Assembly: GCA_964509125.1 (NCBI GenBank)
Contig: CAZDVZ010000034.1
Span: 1 to 19,647, forward strand
Length of the DNA stretch: 19,647 bases
Origin: SIG653 sp964509125
GTDB lineage: Bacteria; Bacillota; Clostridia; Oscillospirales; CAG-382
Direction: 5' to 3'
In this document: in pieces, positions 1-8,600 of the stretch
Layout of the letters: the number at the start of each line of letters is the position of its first letter
Numbering within the stretch: the stretch's first letter is position 1
The notes under the pieces: model-generated
Told to the model about the DNA's origin: nothing
The model's database searches: none
What the model saw: the letters and a program-made list of their open reading frames with translations, nothing else
Program-made: the position numbers and the translations under genes

Positions 1-217
1 GAAAAAGTTCACTAATGATATTTGATAGGCATGCAAACTTGAAGTACAAGTATGGCTCAAGACATTTTGGTGTAGGGGTTACTATGTTGATACAGTAGGA
101 CGAAGCAAAAAGGTGATTGCAGAGTACATACGAAATCAACTTGAGGAGGACAACGCCTCGGATCAAATAAGTTTTAAGGAATTCACAGACCCGTTTACGG
201 GTACCAAGAATAAGTAG
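1..217 (+). pseudogene. tnpA: IS200-family transposase TnpA, 3' part, frameshifted
   Basis: This is the C-terminal part of a Y1 (single-tyrosine) HUH transposase, which cuts and rejoins single-stranded DNA through a tyrosine-DNA intermediate. Codons from base 3 read FDRHANLKYKYGSRHF. The reading then has to jump by one base in the run of four T (65-68) to continue with WCRGYYVDTVGRSKKV, then EYIRNQLEED and DPFTGTKNK, to a TAG at 215-217. The Tyr of EYIRNQ (codon 125-127) is the expected nucleophile. The joined sequence matches the family end to end, so one T is missing, either a genuine inactivating frameshift or a base-call error. The HUH motif would lie upstream of the window. It is convergent with the flippase gene. 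Confidence 0.85.
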
Positions 218-227
218 GCAAAAAAGA

Positions 228-247
228 CAGCCGCGCGTGAGCGGCTG
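228..247 (+). terminator. Hairpin just after tnpA
   Basis: A 7-bp perfect stem (cagccgc, loop gcgtga, gcggctg) begins 10 bases after the tnpA stop and can be extended by the flanking aggca/tgcct pair. No T-run follows, so it may act as an IS right-end recognition structure or as a weak terminator. Confidence 0.45.
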
Positions 248-382
248 CCTGTAAGTGTAATGCGGTGTCAAGTTTCAGAAGTCCCTTTTAGGGACGAAGC
301 CTGCATTAGCCCCTTGTAGGGGCTGTGCAAGCCACCGGTTCAACCGGTTGTTGACTGTGTATCTGTTTTTAGATTGGGGTGT

Positions 383-436
383 GTCTCAAAGCATCGACAT
401 TAAAAAGGGAAATATTTTTGATCGATTTATTGAGAC
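383..436. other. Imperfect inverted repeat between IS end and flippase
   Basis: Arms gtctcaa...atcga (383-397) and tcgat...ttgagac (422-436) pair as two helices of 7 and 5 bp separated by a 3x3 internal loop, with a 24-base apical loop. It lies about 45 bp downstream of the flippase stop and has no following T-run. It could slow or end minus-strand transcription or mark an old element boundary. The rest of 351-480 shows no gene or other signal I can support. Confidence 0.35.
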
Positions 437-480
437 TTCGTTTTGTTCCCTTACTTCTTCTTTCTTGCGTACCGGCTTTT

Positions 481-2007
481 TTACTTTTTAATTATCTTTT
501 TAATAAATTTAAACGTAGCCGTTCTTGCTTCTTTACTAATTGTCAAATAAAGCCCGCCAAATACTACTACAAACGTGATACCACCGGCTACAAACGAAAC
601 AGCAGAACGCATTATTGTAGAGAAACCTATTAGTGAACTTACTACATATCCTGCTACGGCGCCAATCATTTGGCAAGGAATAATGTCCTTAAAGCATTGT
701 CCGTATAGGTACAAAACATTAATTTTTAAAGCTTTTCTATAATAAAAATTCATAAGAAAAACTTGACCGATCATGACACACACAAAAGTAGCACACGCGG
801 CACCAATAGGACCCCATTTTCTGAGCCACCAAATGGTTAGAAGAATGTTCATGATCGTAGTTCCCAATAGGGCAAAAGATCTGATGAGGCGTTTCCCCAA
901 AACGTCTAAGACATTCACAACAACGCCTGTAAGCATTGTTAAGAAGGAAGGAATCATTAAAATAATAGCAATAAGCCATGTATTGGCTTCTAAATATTGG
1001 TTACCGTACAAAGCGGATATAAAGGGTCTTCCTGCGGCTACAAAGCCAAAAAGGATAGAACCCCCAATAATCGCTGTAAGTCTTGAAGCGGAAGCCATTT
1101 TCTTTGTCAGGTCGTTTATTGATGTACCGCCGCCCAGCTCTTTGGCGATTTGGGGAGCATACATACTTACAGGAACTGTACATACCGACGAGAAAACACT
1201 GAATATAAAGAGTGAAACTGAGTAGTATGTTACTTCTTCCGGGGAAAGGTAGATACTTATTAAAAATGAATCTACGTTATTATTCGCCTGGTTAATTATG
1301 GATTGTAAAAACAACGCAAGGGCGAGGGGAAGAATGTTTAAAAATATCTGCTTATTAAAATACTTGAATTTCGGAGAAATATCGAATTTCTTTTTGCAGT
1401 ATACAACACACACTATAAGCTCTACTGTAGCGATTGCAGCGTCAACAATGGCGATTACTAAAGAATATTTCCAGAACAGCACGAGTAAAGCCAAAAGCAG
1501 GGTTCTGGAAATTGTGCGAACCGTTTTCATAATAGAACCGAAGGAATAGTTTTCATATCCTAAAATGATTCCGCTGAATGTCTGGATGTAAAACGACATT
1601 AGAAGATGTATAACTACAAAAATGAAAATAGTCTTTGCGGCGGTTATTTCATCAGGGGAAAGGCTCTTTTTGTAGATAATATGCAGTGAAAAATACATTA
1701 CAACGGACACTATGCCGATAATCAATCCAAGAATATTGGCTGTAGTCCATATTGTAGAGACATTTTTGTTTATTGTTTCCTTCGACTCACCTGTACCACG
1801 ACACATGGACACGTTTCTTGTCATTACCGTTCCTGTGCCAAATTCCAAAAGAATTAGATAATTGGCGAAAGAAGCTACGGTTTTATATATACCGTATTCT
1901 GTTTCACCTAATGTTTTTATAAGGTATGAGGACAGGAACAAGCCACATACCATGTTTATTATAAGATAAATATAAGAAAAGGCGATGCCTTTACTTCTTG
2001 ATTTCAT
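481..2007 (-). CDS. Wzx-type oligosaccharide flippase (MOP superfamily)
   Basis: A 508-residue polytopic membrane protein of the polysaccharide-export flippase family (RfbX/Wzx, MATE/MOP fold), which moves undecaprenyl-linked repeat units across the membrane for polymerisation outside. The N-terminus (MKSRSKGIAFSYIYLIINMV, then GLFLSSYLIKTLGETEYGIYK) is the classic first-helix signature of these proteins. Hydrophobic segments continue to the end, consistent with 12-14 helices, and the tail is very basic (KFIKKIIKK). Length is typical. The ATG has only a weak upstream GCGAG ribosome site. It is the last gene of the polysaccharide locus, separated from the pyruvyl transferase by a 131-bp gap with repeats. 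Substrate specificity cannot be read from sequence; the context makes the EPS/capsule repeat unit the likely cargo. Confidence 0.9.
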   Translation of the reverse strand: MKSRSKGIAFSYIYLIINMVCGLFLSSYLIKTLGETEYGIYKTVASFANYLILLEFGTGTVMTRNVSMCRGTGESKETINKNVSTIWTTANILGLIIGIVSVVMYFSLHIIYKKSLSPDEITAAKTIFIFVVIHLLMSFYIQTFSGIILGYENYSFGSIMKTVRTISRTLLLALLVLFWKYSLVIAIVDAAIATVELIVCVVYCKKKFDISPKFKYFNKQIFLNILPLALALFLQSIINQANNNVDSFLISIYLSPEEVTYYSVSLFIFSVFSSVCTVPVSMYAPQIAKELGGGTSINDLTKKMASASRLTAIIGGSILFGFVAAGRPFISALYGNQYLEANTWLIAIILMIPSFLTMLTGVVVNVLDVLGKRLIRSFALLGTTIMNILLTIWWLRKWGPIGAACATFVCVMIGQVFLMNFYYRKALKINVLYLYGQCFKDIIPCQMIGAVAGYVVSSLIGFSTIMRSAVSFVAGGITFVVVFGGLYLTISKEARTATFKFIKKIIKK

Positions 2008-2071
2008 GATTTTCTCGCTTTCGACAAAAACGCCGTTTGAATTTTATAATTAACAAGCGTTTGGAATCTAC

Positions 2072-2153
2072 GGGGGTATTTTATGTATTTGATAAAAGAT
2101 GAACTGCTTTTGTGACAGACAATCTTTTATCCAAGGGGCTATTTTATGTATTT
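2072..2153. repeat. 19-bp direct repeat flanking an inverted repeat
   Basis: The sequence ggggNtattttatgtattt occurs at 2072-2090 and again at 2135-2153, 63 bp apart, 18 of 19 bases identical. The second copy includes the last codons and stop of the pyruvyl transferase gene. Between them lie perfect 10-bp inverted arms gataaaagat (2091-2100) and atcttttatc (2122-2131). The arms form a hairpin just downstream of that gene's stop, without a clear T-run. This gap may hold a processing or termination site; no gene is visible in it. Confidence 0.6.
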
Positions 2154-3191
2154 TGCGAATGCATCAAAATGCGTTTCAGAACTGAGAACAAACTCTTCTG
2201 AAATATTTGATACAGGGGCGGACAAAAGTTCTGTTACTATTTGCTCGCCATCTTTGCTCTCGCCTTCAAGAATGTTCCAATACTTACCGTTAAATGAAAT
2301 GTCTTCCAAAACATTGGAAAGCTTTTTACTGTAAATTACAGGATAAACTTTCTTTTTCATTGAGAGTCCAAGAACCATGGCGTGAAAACGTGTTCCGACA
2401 ATATATTCACAGGAGTTGAATTCACGGAGAAATTCCTCAATGTTTCCTTTGTAATTGTATACGGAAACTTTTTTTGAAGTTTCAGGCTTCATTTGGGGGA
2501 TTATCTTATTTATCGCTTCCTCGTCGCCCTCTTTTTCACAGAAAGAGAAGAGCTTTACAGGAATGTTTTTATCAATAAGAATGTCACAGGCGTTTGCTAT
2601 GGAGGCGTAATACTCTTTTGCATACTTGTCAAGCGTTTCTCTGCCGTCCATTTTTATTACGCTGATTCCAACGCCATCCCCTGTTTTATATTCCGGATAA
2701 TGCTTGTATCCAAAAAGAATATCAGGAGCATATTTGCAGTTTTTAAGCTGTGAGAACATATTGTATGAATATTTATCTCTGAAGCAGATGCCGTTGTAAT
2801 ATTTCAGACTGCCTTTTGCTCTCTCAAAAAATTCAGTTGTATAGCATGGTCCGAAGTTTGCTCCCATTATAAATTTGTTTTTGTTTAGAAGCAGACACTG
2901 CCATTTAGGAAAAGGCGGCTGTTTTACCCAGTTTACAGGCTCCATAAAAATAGAGCCGCCAAGCTTTACAAATGCGCTGTAAGAAAAGCGAAGCTTTAAT
3001 CTACCTTTTATTCCATGCTCGTCAAAGCTTGACATCAAAGTGAGATTTTTATATTTTTCAAAAACTTTTCTGTATTGGTCTTTCACCGCAATGTGAAAAT
3101 TAACATGGGGGAATCTTTCCGCCATGGTAATGACAAACATATCGTCTCCAACATTGTTGAAGCAATAAGCATGAAGAAAAACTTTTTTCAT
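2139..3191 (-). CDS. Polysaccharide pyruvyl transferase family protein
   Basis: Member of the polysaccharide pyruvyl transferase family (PF04230; CsaB/WcaK/EpsO type), cytoplasmic enzymes that form pyruvate ketals on sugars from phosphoenolpyruvate, adding negative charge. Visible family features are the N-terminal HAYCFNNVGDDMF, LGGSIF, GANFGP, FRDKYSYN, APDILF and the C-terminal GTRFHAMVLGLSM block. The ATG at 3191 is preferred because aggcggtgg lies a few bases upstream. An alternative ATG at 3212 would add seven residues and overlap the previous stop as ATGA. Length (350) is normal. It sits between a GT2 and the flippase, so it probably decorates the repeat unit before export. Some family members transfer other groups, so pyruvate as donor is inferred. 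Confidence 0.88.
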   Translation of the reverse strand: MKKVFLHAYCFNNVGDDMFVITMAERFPHVNFHIAVKDQYRKVFEKYKNLTLMSSFDEHGIKGRLKLRFSYSAFVKLGGSIFMEPVNWVKQPPFPKWQCLLLNKNKFIMGANFGPCYTTEFFERAKGSLKYYNGICFRDKYSYNMFSQLKNCKYAPDILFGYKHYPEYKTGDGVGISVIKMDGRETLDKYAKEYYASIANACDILIDKNIPVKLFSFCEKEGDEEAINKIIPQMKPETSKKVSVYNYKGNIEEFLREFNSCEYIVGTRFHAMVLGLSMKKKVYPVIYSKKLSNVLEDISFNGKYWNILEGESKDGEQIVTELLSAPVSNISEEFVLSSETHFDAFAKYIK

Positions 3192-3208
3192 GTTCCACCG
3201 CCTGTAAA

Positions 3209-4162
3209 TCATCTATAAAATCTTAAATAAGAATACAACTTGAAAAGAGGGAAAAGGTGAAGGCTTACAATTTTTATGAGTTTTTTTTCGTGGGAAAATA
3301 CAGGTGTAAATTCCTTTTTCAAGGTTTTGATTCGCTTTTTGCAATCTTTTTCAAGTTTGGAATATTTTTTATCGTAAGTTTTGCAAAGATTAAGGAGCAT
3401 TGACACATTCGCCCGCATAATGATTGGGGTGATGTGAGGTTTCAGGGGAGGGTAGCTCTCGTTGATTATCTCTGCTTTTTTGTCAGCAAAATAAAGGATA
3501 TCAAGGAACTTGTCCGAAAAGCCTGCTCTTGATGCAGAGTTGCTTGTTTCGTAATATCTATAAACACCTATATCACAGAACACCATTTTTTTAGCCTTAG
3601 CAAAGCATTGGAATGCAAAAAAACTGTCCTCGTTTATTTTTCTTCCAACTTCAAAACGGATGTCGCCTATAGTCTCCTTTTTATAAAGCTTTGCATAAAC
3701 GGAATGCCCTGAAATGTGGTCTTCCACGTGCTTTTGCAGCGGGGTGATACCTTCCCAGATCTCAACCTCAGTTTTATCTGTTCGTGGAGTTTTTACTGTT
3801 CCGTCTTCTTTCAGATATATTTTGGAAAGGGCAGCAATATCTGCATTATGTTCTTTTGCAAGATTCAACATAATTTCAAGAGCATCGGCTCTCAGTTCAT
3901 CGTCAACATCAACAAAGGTTATATATTCACCCTTTGCGTTTTCCAGCCCTGTATTTCTTGCATGACAAACTCCGCCGTTCTCTGTATGGATAATTTTTAC
4001 TCTTTCCCCTTCATATGATTTCAAAATCTTAAGAGAAGAATCAACCGAGCCATCATCTACGGCTACTATCTCGTATTCTTTTTCTGTTTGTGAAAATATG
4101 GATTCAAAGCAACGGTTAATGAACTTTTCTCCGTTGTAAACAGGAATAATAATTGAAATCAA
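3209..4162 (-). CDS. Family 2 glycosyltransferase
   Basis: GT-A fold glycosyltransferase of family 2. It opens with ISIIIPVYNGEKFINRC, has the nucleotide-binding VAVDDGSVD (about 34-41), NGGVCHARNTG, and the metal-binding VDVDD (84-88), followed by INEDSFFAF, which supplies the likely catalytic acidic pair. The C-terminal third is basic and ends in an amphipathic HLFPLFKLYSYLRFY stretch that may sit on the membrane. The start is TTG at 4162: aggag lies 7 bases upstream, while a nearby ATG at 4167 runs straight into a TGA. The enzyme probably adds one sugar to the undecaprenyl-linked repeat unit. Its 3' end abuts or overlaps the pyruvyl transferase gene. Donor and acceptor are not predictable. 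Confidence 0.92.
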   Translation of the reverse strand: MISIIIPVYNGEKFINRCFESIFSQTEKEYEIVAVDDGSVDSSLKILKSYEGERVKIIHTENGGVCHARNTGLENAKGEYITFVDVDDELRADALEIMLNLAKEHNADIAALSKIYLKEDGTVKTPRTDKTEVEIWEGITPLQKHVEDHISGHSVYAKLYKKETIGDIRFEVGRKINEDSFFAFQCFAKAKKMVFCDIGVYRYYETSNSASRAGFSDKFLDILYFADKKAEIINESYPPLKPHITPIIMRANVSMLLNLCKTYDKKYSKLEKDCKKRIKTLKKEFTPVFSHEKKLIKIVSLHLFPLFKLYSYLRFYR

Positions 4163-4231
4163 AACATATCTCCTCGTGTATTTAAAAGCTTACAACTTTA
4201 GTATACCAAATTATATGAAACAAATCAAGGC

Positions 4232-5374
4232 TTATTTTTGCCACTCGTCAGAAATTACAGGGGCGATACTGCAAGGGCCGTCGGGGAACAAATCAAGAGT
4301 TTTATTTTGGTTCAACACTGATTTTGCCAATATAATAAAACGCTTTGCCGCTGTTTCGGCATTCCATTTTTCTGTAATTGTTTTGTACGCATTAACACCT
4401 AATTTTTTAACAGTTTCAGGGGAGTCAAGAAGGGTTTTAAGCTTATCAGTGAGCATTTCCACGTTGCCCGATTGGTAAATAAGTCCGTTTTCTTCGTCTT
4501 CTATCAGATATCGTGATGAGCCTGCAGCATGGCTTGCAATAACAGCACATCCGCTATTCATGCTTTCATTAAGCACAGCTCCCCACCCTTCTTGTTTGTT
4601 GCTTGTGAAAAGATAAATAGATGATTTTTCCATTTCACTTCGTATTTGCTCAGGGGGCAAAAAACCACACATTTCAACAAAGTTTGAAAGGTTGTTTTCA
4701 TTTATAAAGCTTTTAAGCTTTTCTTCCTCTTCACCGTTGCCGATTAGTTTCATTTTAAAGGAATAACCTTGGTTTTTCAAATTCAAAGCAGCGTTTGCCG
4801 CATCAAGCGGTCGCTTCCATCCAAGCAAACGTCCGCACCACAAGATAGTACTCTGTTCTTTTTCTGAAAAGGATGTGTATTCTTTCGCTTCGGGAAAATA
4901 ACCGAATCTGAATGTTTTATTGTTAAATACTTTTAAAGTGCTATAATCGTAGGGGGCATATGCACTTGCAGATAAAAGATATATATTTTTCTTTCTTGGC
5001 GCCCTGAGTCTCCAGGAAAGGGTTGTTTTCAATTTAATTAAAAAAGGAACAGCGGATTTCAAAGGTCTTTCGGTGTAGTAGAAAATAACTTTATTTTTCT
5101 TTACTCTATACCTAAGCATTTCTTTTGGTGGAAAACCGCAAATAACCGCATCAGCCTCGTCAACAATTTTCTGAGCCTTGTCCTTTTCTTCGTTTTTCTC
5201 CCAGTGTATTACATAGGAGGGAAGCTCTATTTTGTCATATCCCATTTTACGACGTTCTTCACGCATTTCTGACGTGGAGATAAAATTAAACCGGATATCA
5301 TTCATGTTATATAAAGCATCACATAAATATTTTTGATGATGATTGAAGTAATTTGATATGAAAACTACTTTCAT
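4232..5374 (-). CDS. Family 4 glycosyltransferase
   Basis: GT-B fold, retaining glycosyltransferase of family 4 (380 aa). The N-terminal half (VVFISNYFNHHQKYL) would hold the acceptor domain. The C-terminal half shows ILWCGRLLGWKRP (about 177-189), the donor-domain LIGNGEEEEKL, and the EX7E motif EGWGAVLNE (262-270) followed by SMNSGCAVIAS. The ATG is preceded by aaagga at good spacing. It heads the second block of the locus after a 270-bp AT-rich gap and is followed 69 bp later by the GT2. It probably adds one sugar of the repeat unit on the cytoplasmic membrane face; which sugar cannot be told. Confidence 0.92.
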   Translation of the reverse strand: MKVVFISNYFNHHQKYLCDALYNMNDIRFNFISTSEMREERRKMGYDKIELPSYVIHWEKNEEKDKAQKIVDEADAVICGFPPKEMLRYRVKKNKVIFYYTERPLKSAVPFLIKLKTTLSWRLRAPRKKNIYLLSASAYAPYDYSTLKVFNNKTFRFGYFPEAKEYTSFSEKEQSTILWCGRLLGWKRPLDAANAALNLKNQGYSFKMKLIGNGEEEEKLKSFINENNLSNFVEMCGFLPPEQIRSEMEKSSIYLFTSNKQEGWGAVLNESMNSGCAVIASHAAGSSRYLIEDEENGLIYQSGNVEMLTDKLKTLLDSPETVKKLGVNAYKTITEKWNAETAAKRFIILAKSVLNQNKTLDLFPDGPCSIAPVISDEWQK

Positions 5375-5475
5375 GAAAAAGTCCTTTCAGTCTTTTCGCT
5401 TTGATCATGACAGTTTAAGCAAAATAGAGACAAGTTATAATTTTTTAGAGATTTACTTTCTGAGTTTTTTTGAAT

Positions 5476-5553
5476 GTTATATGTTTTCTTGAATTAAAGG
5501 AAATTGCTTTTAGTGTTATATTTTTTCTTGCGTTATAGGATTTTGATTTTTGT
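5476..5553. repeat. Degenerate 39-bp tandem repeat in AT-rich gap
   Basis: Two adjacent 39-bp units (5476-5514 and 5515-5553) share 31 of 39 positions; both begin gttatat and carry ttttcttg at the same place. The 270-bp gap (5375-5644) between the GT4 and the large secreted protein gene is very AT-rich. It has several TATAAC-like hexamers on the minus strand that could serve as -10 elements for the downstream GT4, but no convincing -35 partner. No coding region is visible in it. Confidence 0.6.
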
Positions 5554-5582
5554 GTTTTACTTTTGCATAATTATTAATGGAG

Positions 5583-5612
5583 TGGCGTGATGCGCATATG
5601 CGCATCACGCCA
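5583..5612. terminator. 30-bp perfect palindrome after the large secreted protein gene
   Basis: tggcgtgatgcgcat (5583-5597) is followed at once by its exact reverse complement, 15 bp per arm, with the hairpin loop at the central atat. It lies 32 bp past the stop of the 1695-residue gene and is GC-rich in an AT-rich gap. As RNA it would be a very stable hairpin. No clean T-run follows on either strand, so it may be a terminator, a 3' stabiliser or a protein-binding palindrome. Confidence 0.6.
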
Positions 5613-5644
5613 AGTTTACTATTCAAAGATAGTATTTGCAAAGA

Positions 5645-8600
5645 TTATCCAATAACTACTGTGCAATCTGCGTTAACAGTGTACATACCAGCCTTCAATG
5701 CGTTACCTTCTCTGTCTGTAAGACCGTTGAGTTTAGCATCGTTGAACCAGTATTCGCCTTCGCCGATAGCATAGTATCTGATACCGAAGCAGTAATAGTT
5801 GTCGGAAGCCTCATCGTAGTAGAGACCTTTAGCAACTTTAACATTGTTTTCATAGAAGTAAAGTTTGCCGTCTTCTTCGTAAATGCCGTTTTTGGGTTCT
5901 GTGATAACTACTGAGCAATCAGCGTTAACAGTATACATACCAGCTTTCAATGCGTTACCTGCTCTGTCTGTAAGACCGTTGAGTTTAGCATCGTTGAACC
6001 AGTATTCACCTGCGCCGATAGCATAGTATTTGATACCGAAGCAGTAGTATGTATCTGTAGCTTCGTCATAAACGAGACCTTTAGCAACTTTTACGTTGTT
6101 TTCGTAGTAGTAAAGTTTGCCGTTTTCTTCGTAGATACCGTTCTTGGGTTCGGGGATAACTACTGTGCAATCATCATTAACAGTGTAGTAACCGGGTTTC
6201 AATTCGTTGCCGCTTCTGTCTGTGAGACCGTTGAGCTTAGCAGCGTTGAACCAGTATTCGCCTGCACCGATAGCGTAGTATTTAATACCGAAGCAGTAGT
6301 ATGTATCTGTGGCTTCGTCATAAACGAGGCCTTTAGCAACTTTAACGTCGTCTTCGTAGAAGTAAAGTTTGCCGTTTTCTTCAACAATACCGTTCTTAGG
6401 AGCTGTGAATACAACTGTGTTGTCATCAGCTACTGTATAGAAGCCTGCTTTAAGAACTTTGCCGTATGGGCTGGAGAGTCCGTTAAGTTTAGCTTCGTTG
6501 AACCAATATTCACCTGCGCCAAGAGCGTAGTAGTTGTTACCGAAGTAGTAGTAGTTGCCTGTTGTTTCGTCGATGTAAAGGCCTTTCTTAACTTTAACGT
6601 CGTTTTCGTAGAAGTAAAGTTTGCCGTTTTCTTCAACAATACCGTTCTTAGGAGCTGTGAATACGATTGCGTTATCAGCACCGATGGTGTAGTAACCGGG
6701 TTTCATAGCAACTCCGTAAGGATTGGAGAGACCGTTGAGTTTAGCTTCGTTGAGCCAGTATGTGCCTTCGCCGAGTGCGTAGTATTTAATACCGAAGCAG
6801 TAGTAGTTGCCTGTAGCTTCGTCAATAACAACGCCTTTAGCAACTTTTTCGCCGTCTTCGTAGTAGTAGAGCTTGCCGTCTTCTTCTACGATTCCGTTCT
6901 TTTCTTCTTCAAAAACGGGAGGATTGATCATTCTACCTTGATCATCGAATGTGTATGTGCCTGCAGGCAACAAATCGTTTGTTTTGGAAACGCCGTAATC
7001 CTGAGATTTAACGATCTTGCAGCCGCTGTTTACATAGTAGTAGTAACCGTCAACGTAGATAAGGCCCGCGTATACGCAGATACCGTTTTCTACATAGTAT
7101 GTACCTGATTTTCCATCGTATGTTCCGTCATAGAAGCCGGAGTAGTCACTCATCCATGCGCCATCTTCTCCGAAGATGTAGTATTTGTAACCAAGGTTTG
7201 TGCTGAACTTAACTTGAGTTACGCCTACAGCTGCATAGATATCTGTGAAGTAATATTCTTTACCGTTGATAACTTTCCATTTTGTATCGAATGTTGCTCC
7301 ACCTTTAACTTGTTCGCCTGCCCACCATGCTGTGATGCCTGCGCCGTCATGTTCCCAAGCTGCATCAGTAAGGATCATGCCTACAAATGTGTATGTGTGA
7401 CCGTCAACTGTGTATTCGCCATCAGCTACAACACCGTTTGCGTCAGCATAGTAATAGTCGCTGTCCATTGTGAACCAGCCTGTGAGGTATTCGCCGTCAA
7501 CATAGCATTTTGTTTCGCCACAATCATCACAGGTATAGAAACCGTTGCCGGTTACTTCGTAGCTGTGACCTGTAGCTTCAACAACTGTACCCCAGTTTAC
7601 GATAGAATCGCAATCTGCGCAGTATGTTTTGCCTGTGCAACCTGTTGTTGCGCAAGTTGCTTCTACATCATCAACACCTGTTTCTGTGTGAACGTGAGCT
7701 GTGCCTTTTTCTGCTTTGTATGTAGCGTCCATCTGTGTTGAAGGACAGTATATTTCTGTATCAACGCTGAACTCTTCGTTAGAGAATGCGCCGATAACGT
7801 CGGAGTTGTAAGAATCAACGTAGGTAATTTTACCCATGTCTACGTCAACTTTAACGTCGTAAGGCCAGAATTCGTATGTTGTCCAATATGTTTCAGCTGT
7901 GTAGCCTTCGACATTGATATCTGTGTCGTAGTAGATAACACGGATAGGAAGTGAAGCGAGTACTGCTTCGCCTGCAAGTGCGGAAGCACCTGTGCGTGTG
8001 ATTGTGATTTTTGCTGTGTTGTTTTCTTCGTCAATGGAATATGTAGCTGTGAAGCCTTCTGCCAATTCCATGTGGTCGAGTTCGAAGTGGTTACCGTAGT
8101 TAAGGTCGATAACTGTTTCTACAGATTTGATAGTTTCGATATCTGTAGCAACGAGGTTCATCCAGTAAATTGAACCGCCGAGGAGCTTGTCGAGAGTTGC
8201 GTCTGCAGGAACTACTTTGATTGTGGAAGCGTCAACATCGGATGCAACTTCGATAAGTCTGATAACAACGGATTTGTTGCCCATGTTATCAGCGATTTCA
8301 AATTTAACACGGTGGATTCCGTTAGCAACAGCAATATCAGCGATTGTGAGTCTGCCGTTTGCGAAGGAAGAAGCAACTTCAACACCGTCAACATATGCTT
8401 TTGCGGAAGCAGTGTTGAGACCTGTTGCGTTGGATTTTGTTGTGTCTTCAGCAACAGTTGCTGTTACTGTAAGAAGGTTGTTTGTAGTTGTTGCTGTTAC
8501 GTATTTTTCAAGAGCAACAGTTGTGTCGTTTTCGGAAATTGTTACAGAGCCGAAAATAGGAGCTTCTCTGTCATCAACAGCGTCGGAGAAGTCTGCAGTG

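Larger units (their letters stand above)
1..350 (+). mobile_element. IS200-type insertion element, right part only
   Basis: The left edge of the window holds the 3' end of an IS200-family transposase gene followed by a row of short stem-loops, the usual layout of the right end of such elements. Visible hairpins are cagccgc/gcggctg (228-247), gtccc/gggac (281-295), agcccc/ggggct (308-324) and the palindromic accggt pair (334-348). IS200 elements carry no terminal inverted repeats and use subterminal hairpins for strand recognition, so the exact right boundary cannot be fixed; 350 is the end of the last hairpin. No TnpB gene is visible. The left part lies outside the window. Confidence 0.75.

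Noticed and set aside
228..348. Stem-loop row considered as an omega-type guide RNA
   Set aside because: No TnpB gene is visible in the window and the position fits the right end of an IS200 element; nothing shows a guide function.
379..633. Plus-strand frame of 84 codons between the IS end and the flippase
   Set aside because: It overlaps the flippase 3' end in antisense, no convincing ribosome site was seen, and the N-terminal half covers the inverted repeat at 383-436; it does not look like a protein gene.
773..1225. Plus-strand frame of 150 codons
   Set aside because: Lies wholly inside the flippase gene in antisense, with no independent coding signal.
5648..6901. Regular repeats suspected as a CRISPR array
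   Set aside because: The 252-bp period is in frame and encodes conserved 84-residue protein units; there are no short repeats with unique spacers and no cas genes.
7214..7741. Cys-rich plus-strand frame of 175 codons
   Set aside because: Same cause: a shadow of the repeat-rich secreted protein gene on the other strand; no start signal or family match.
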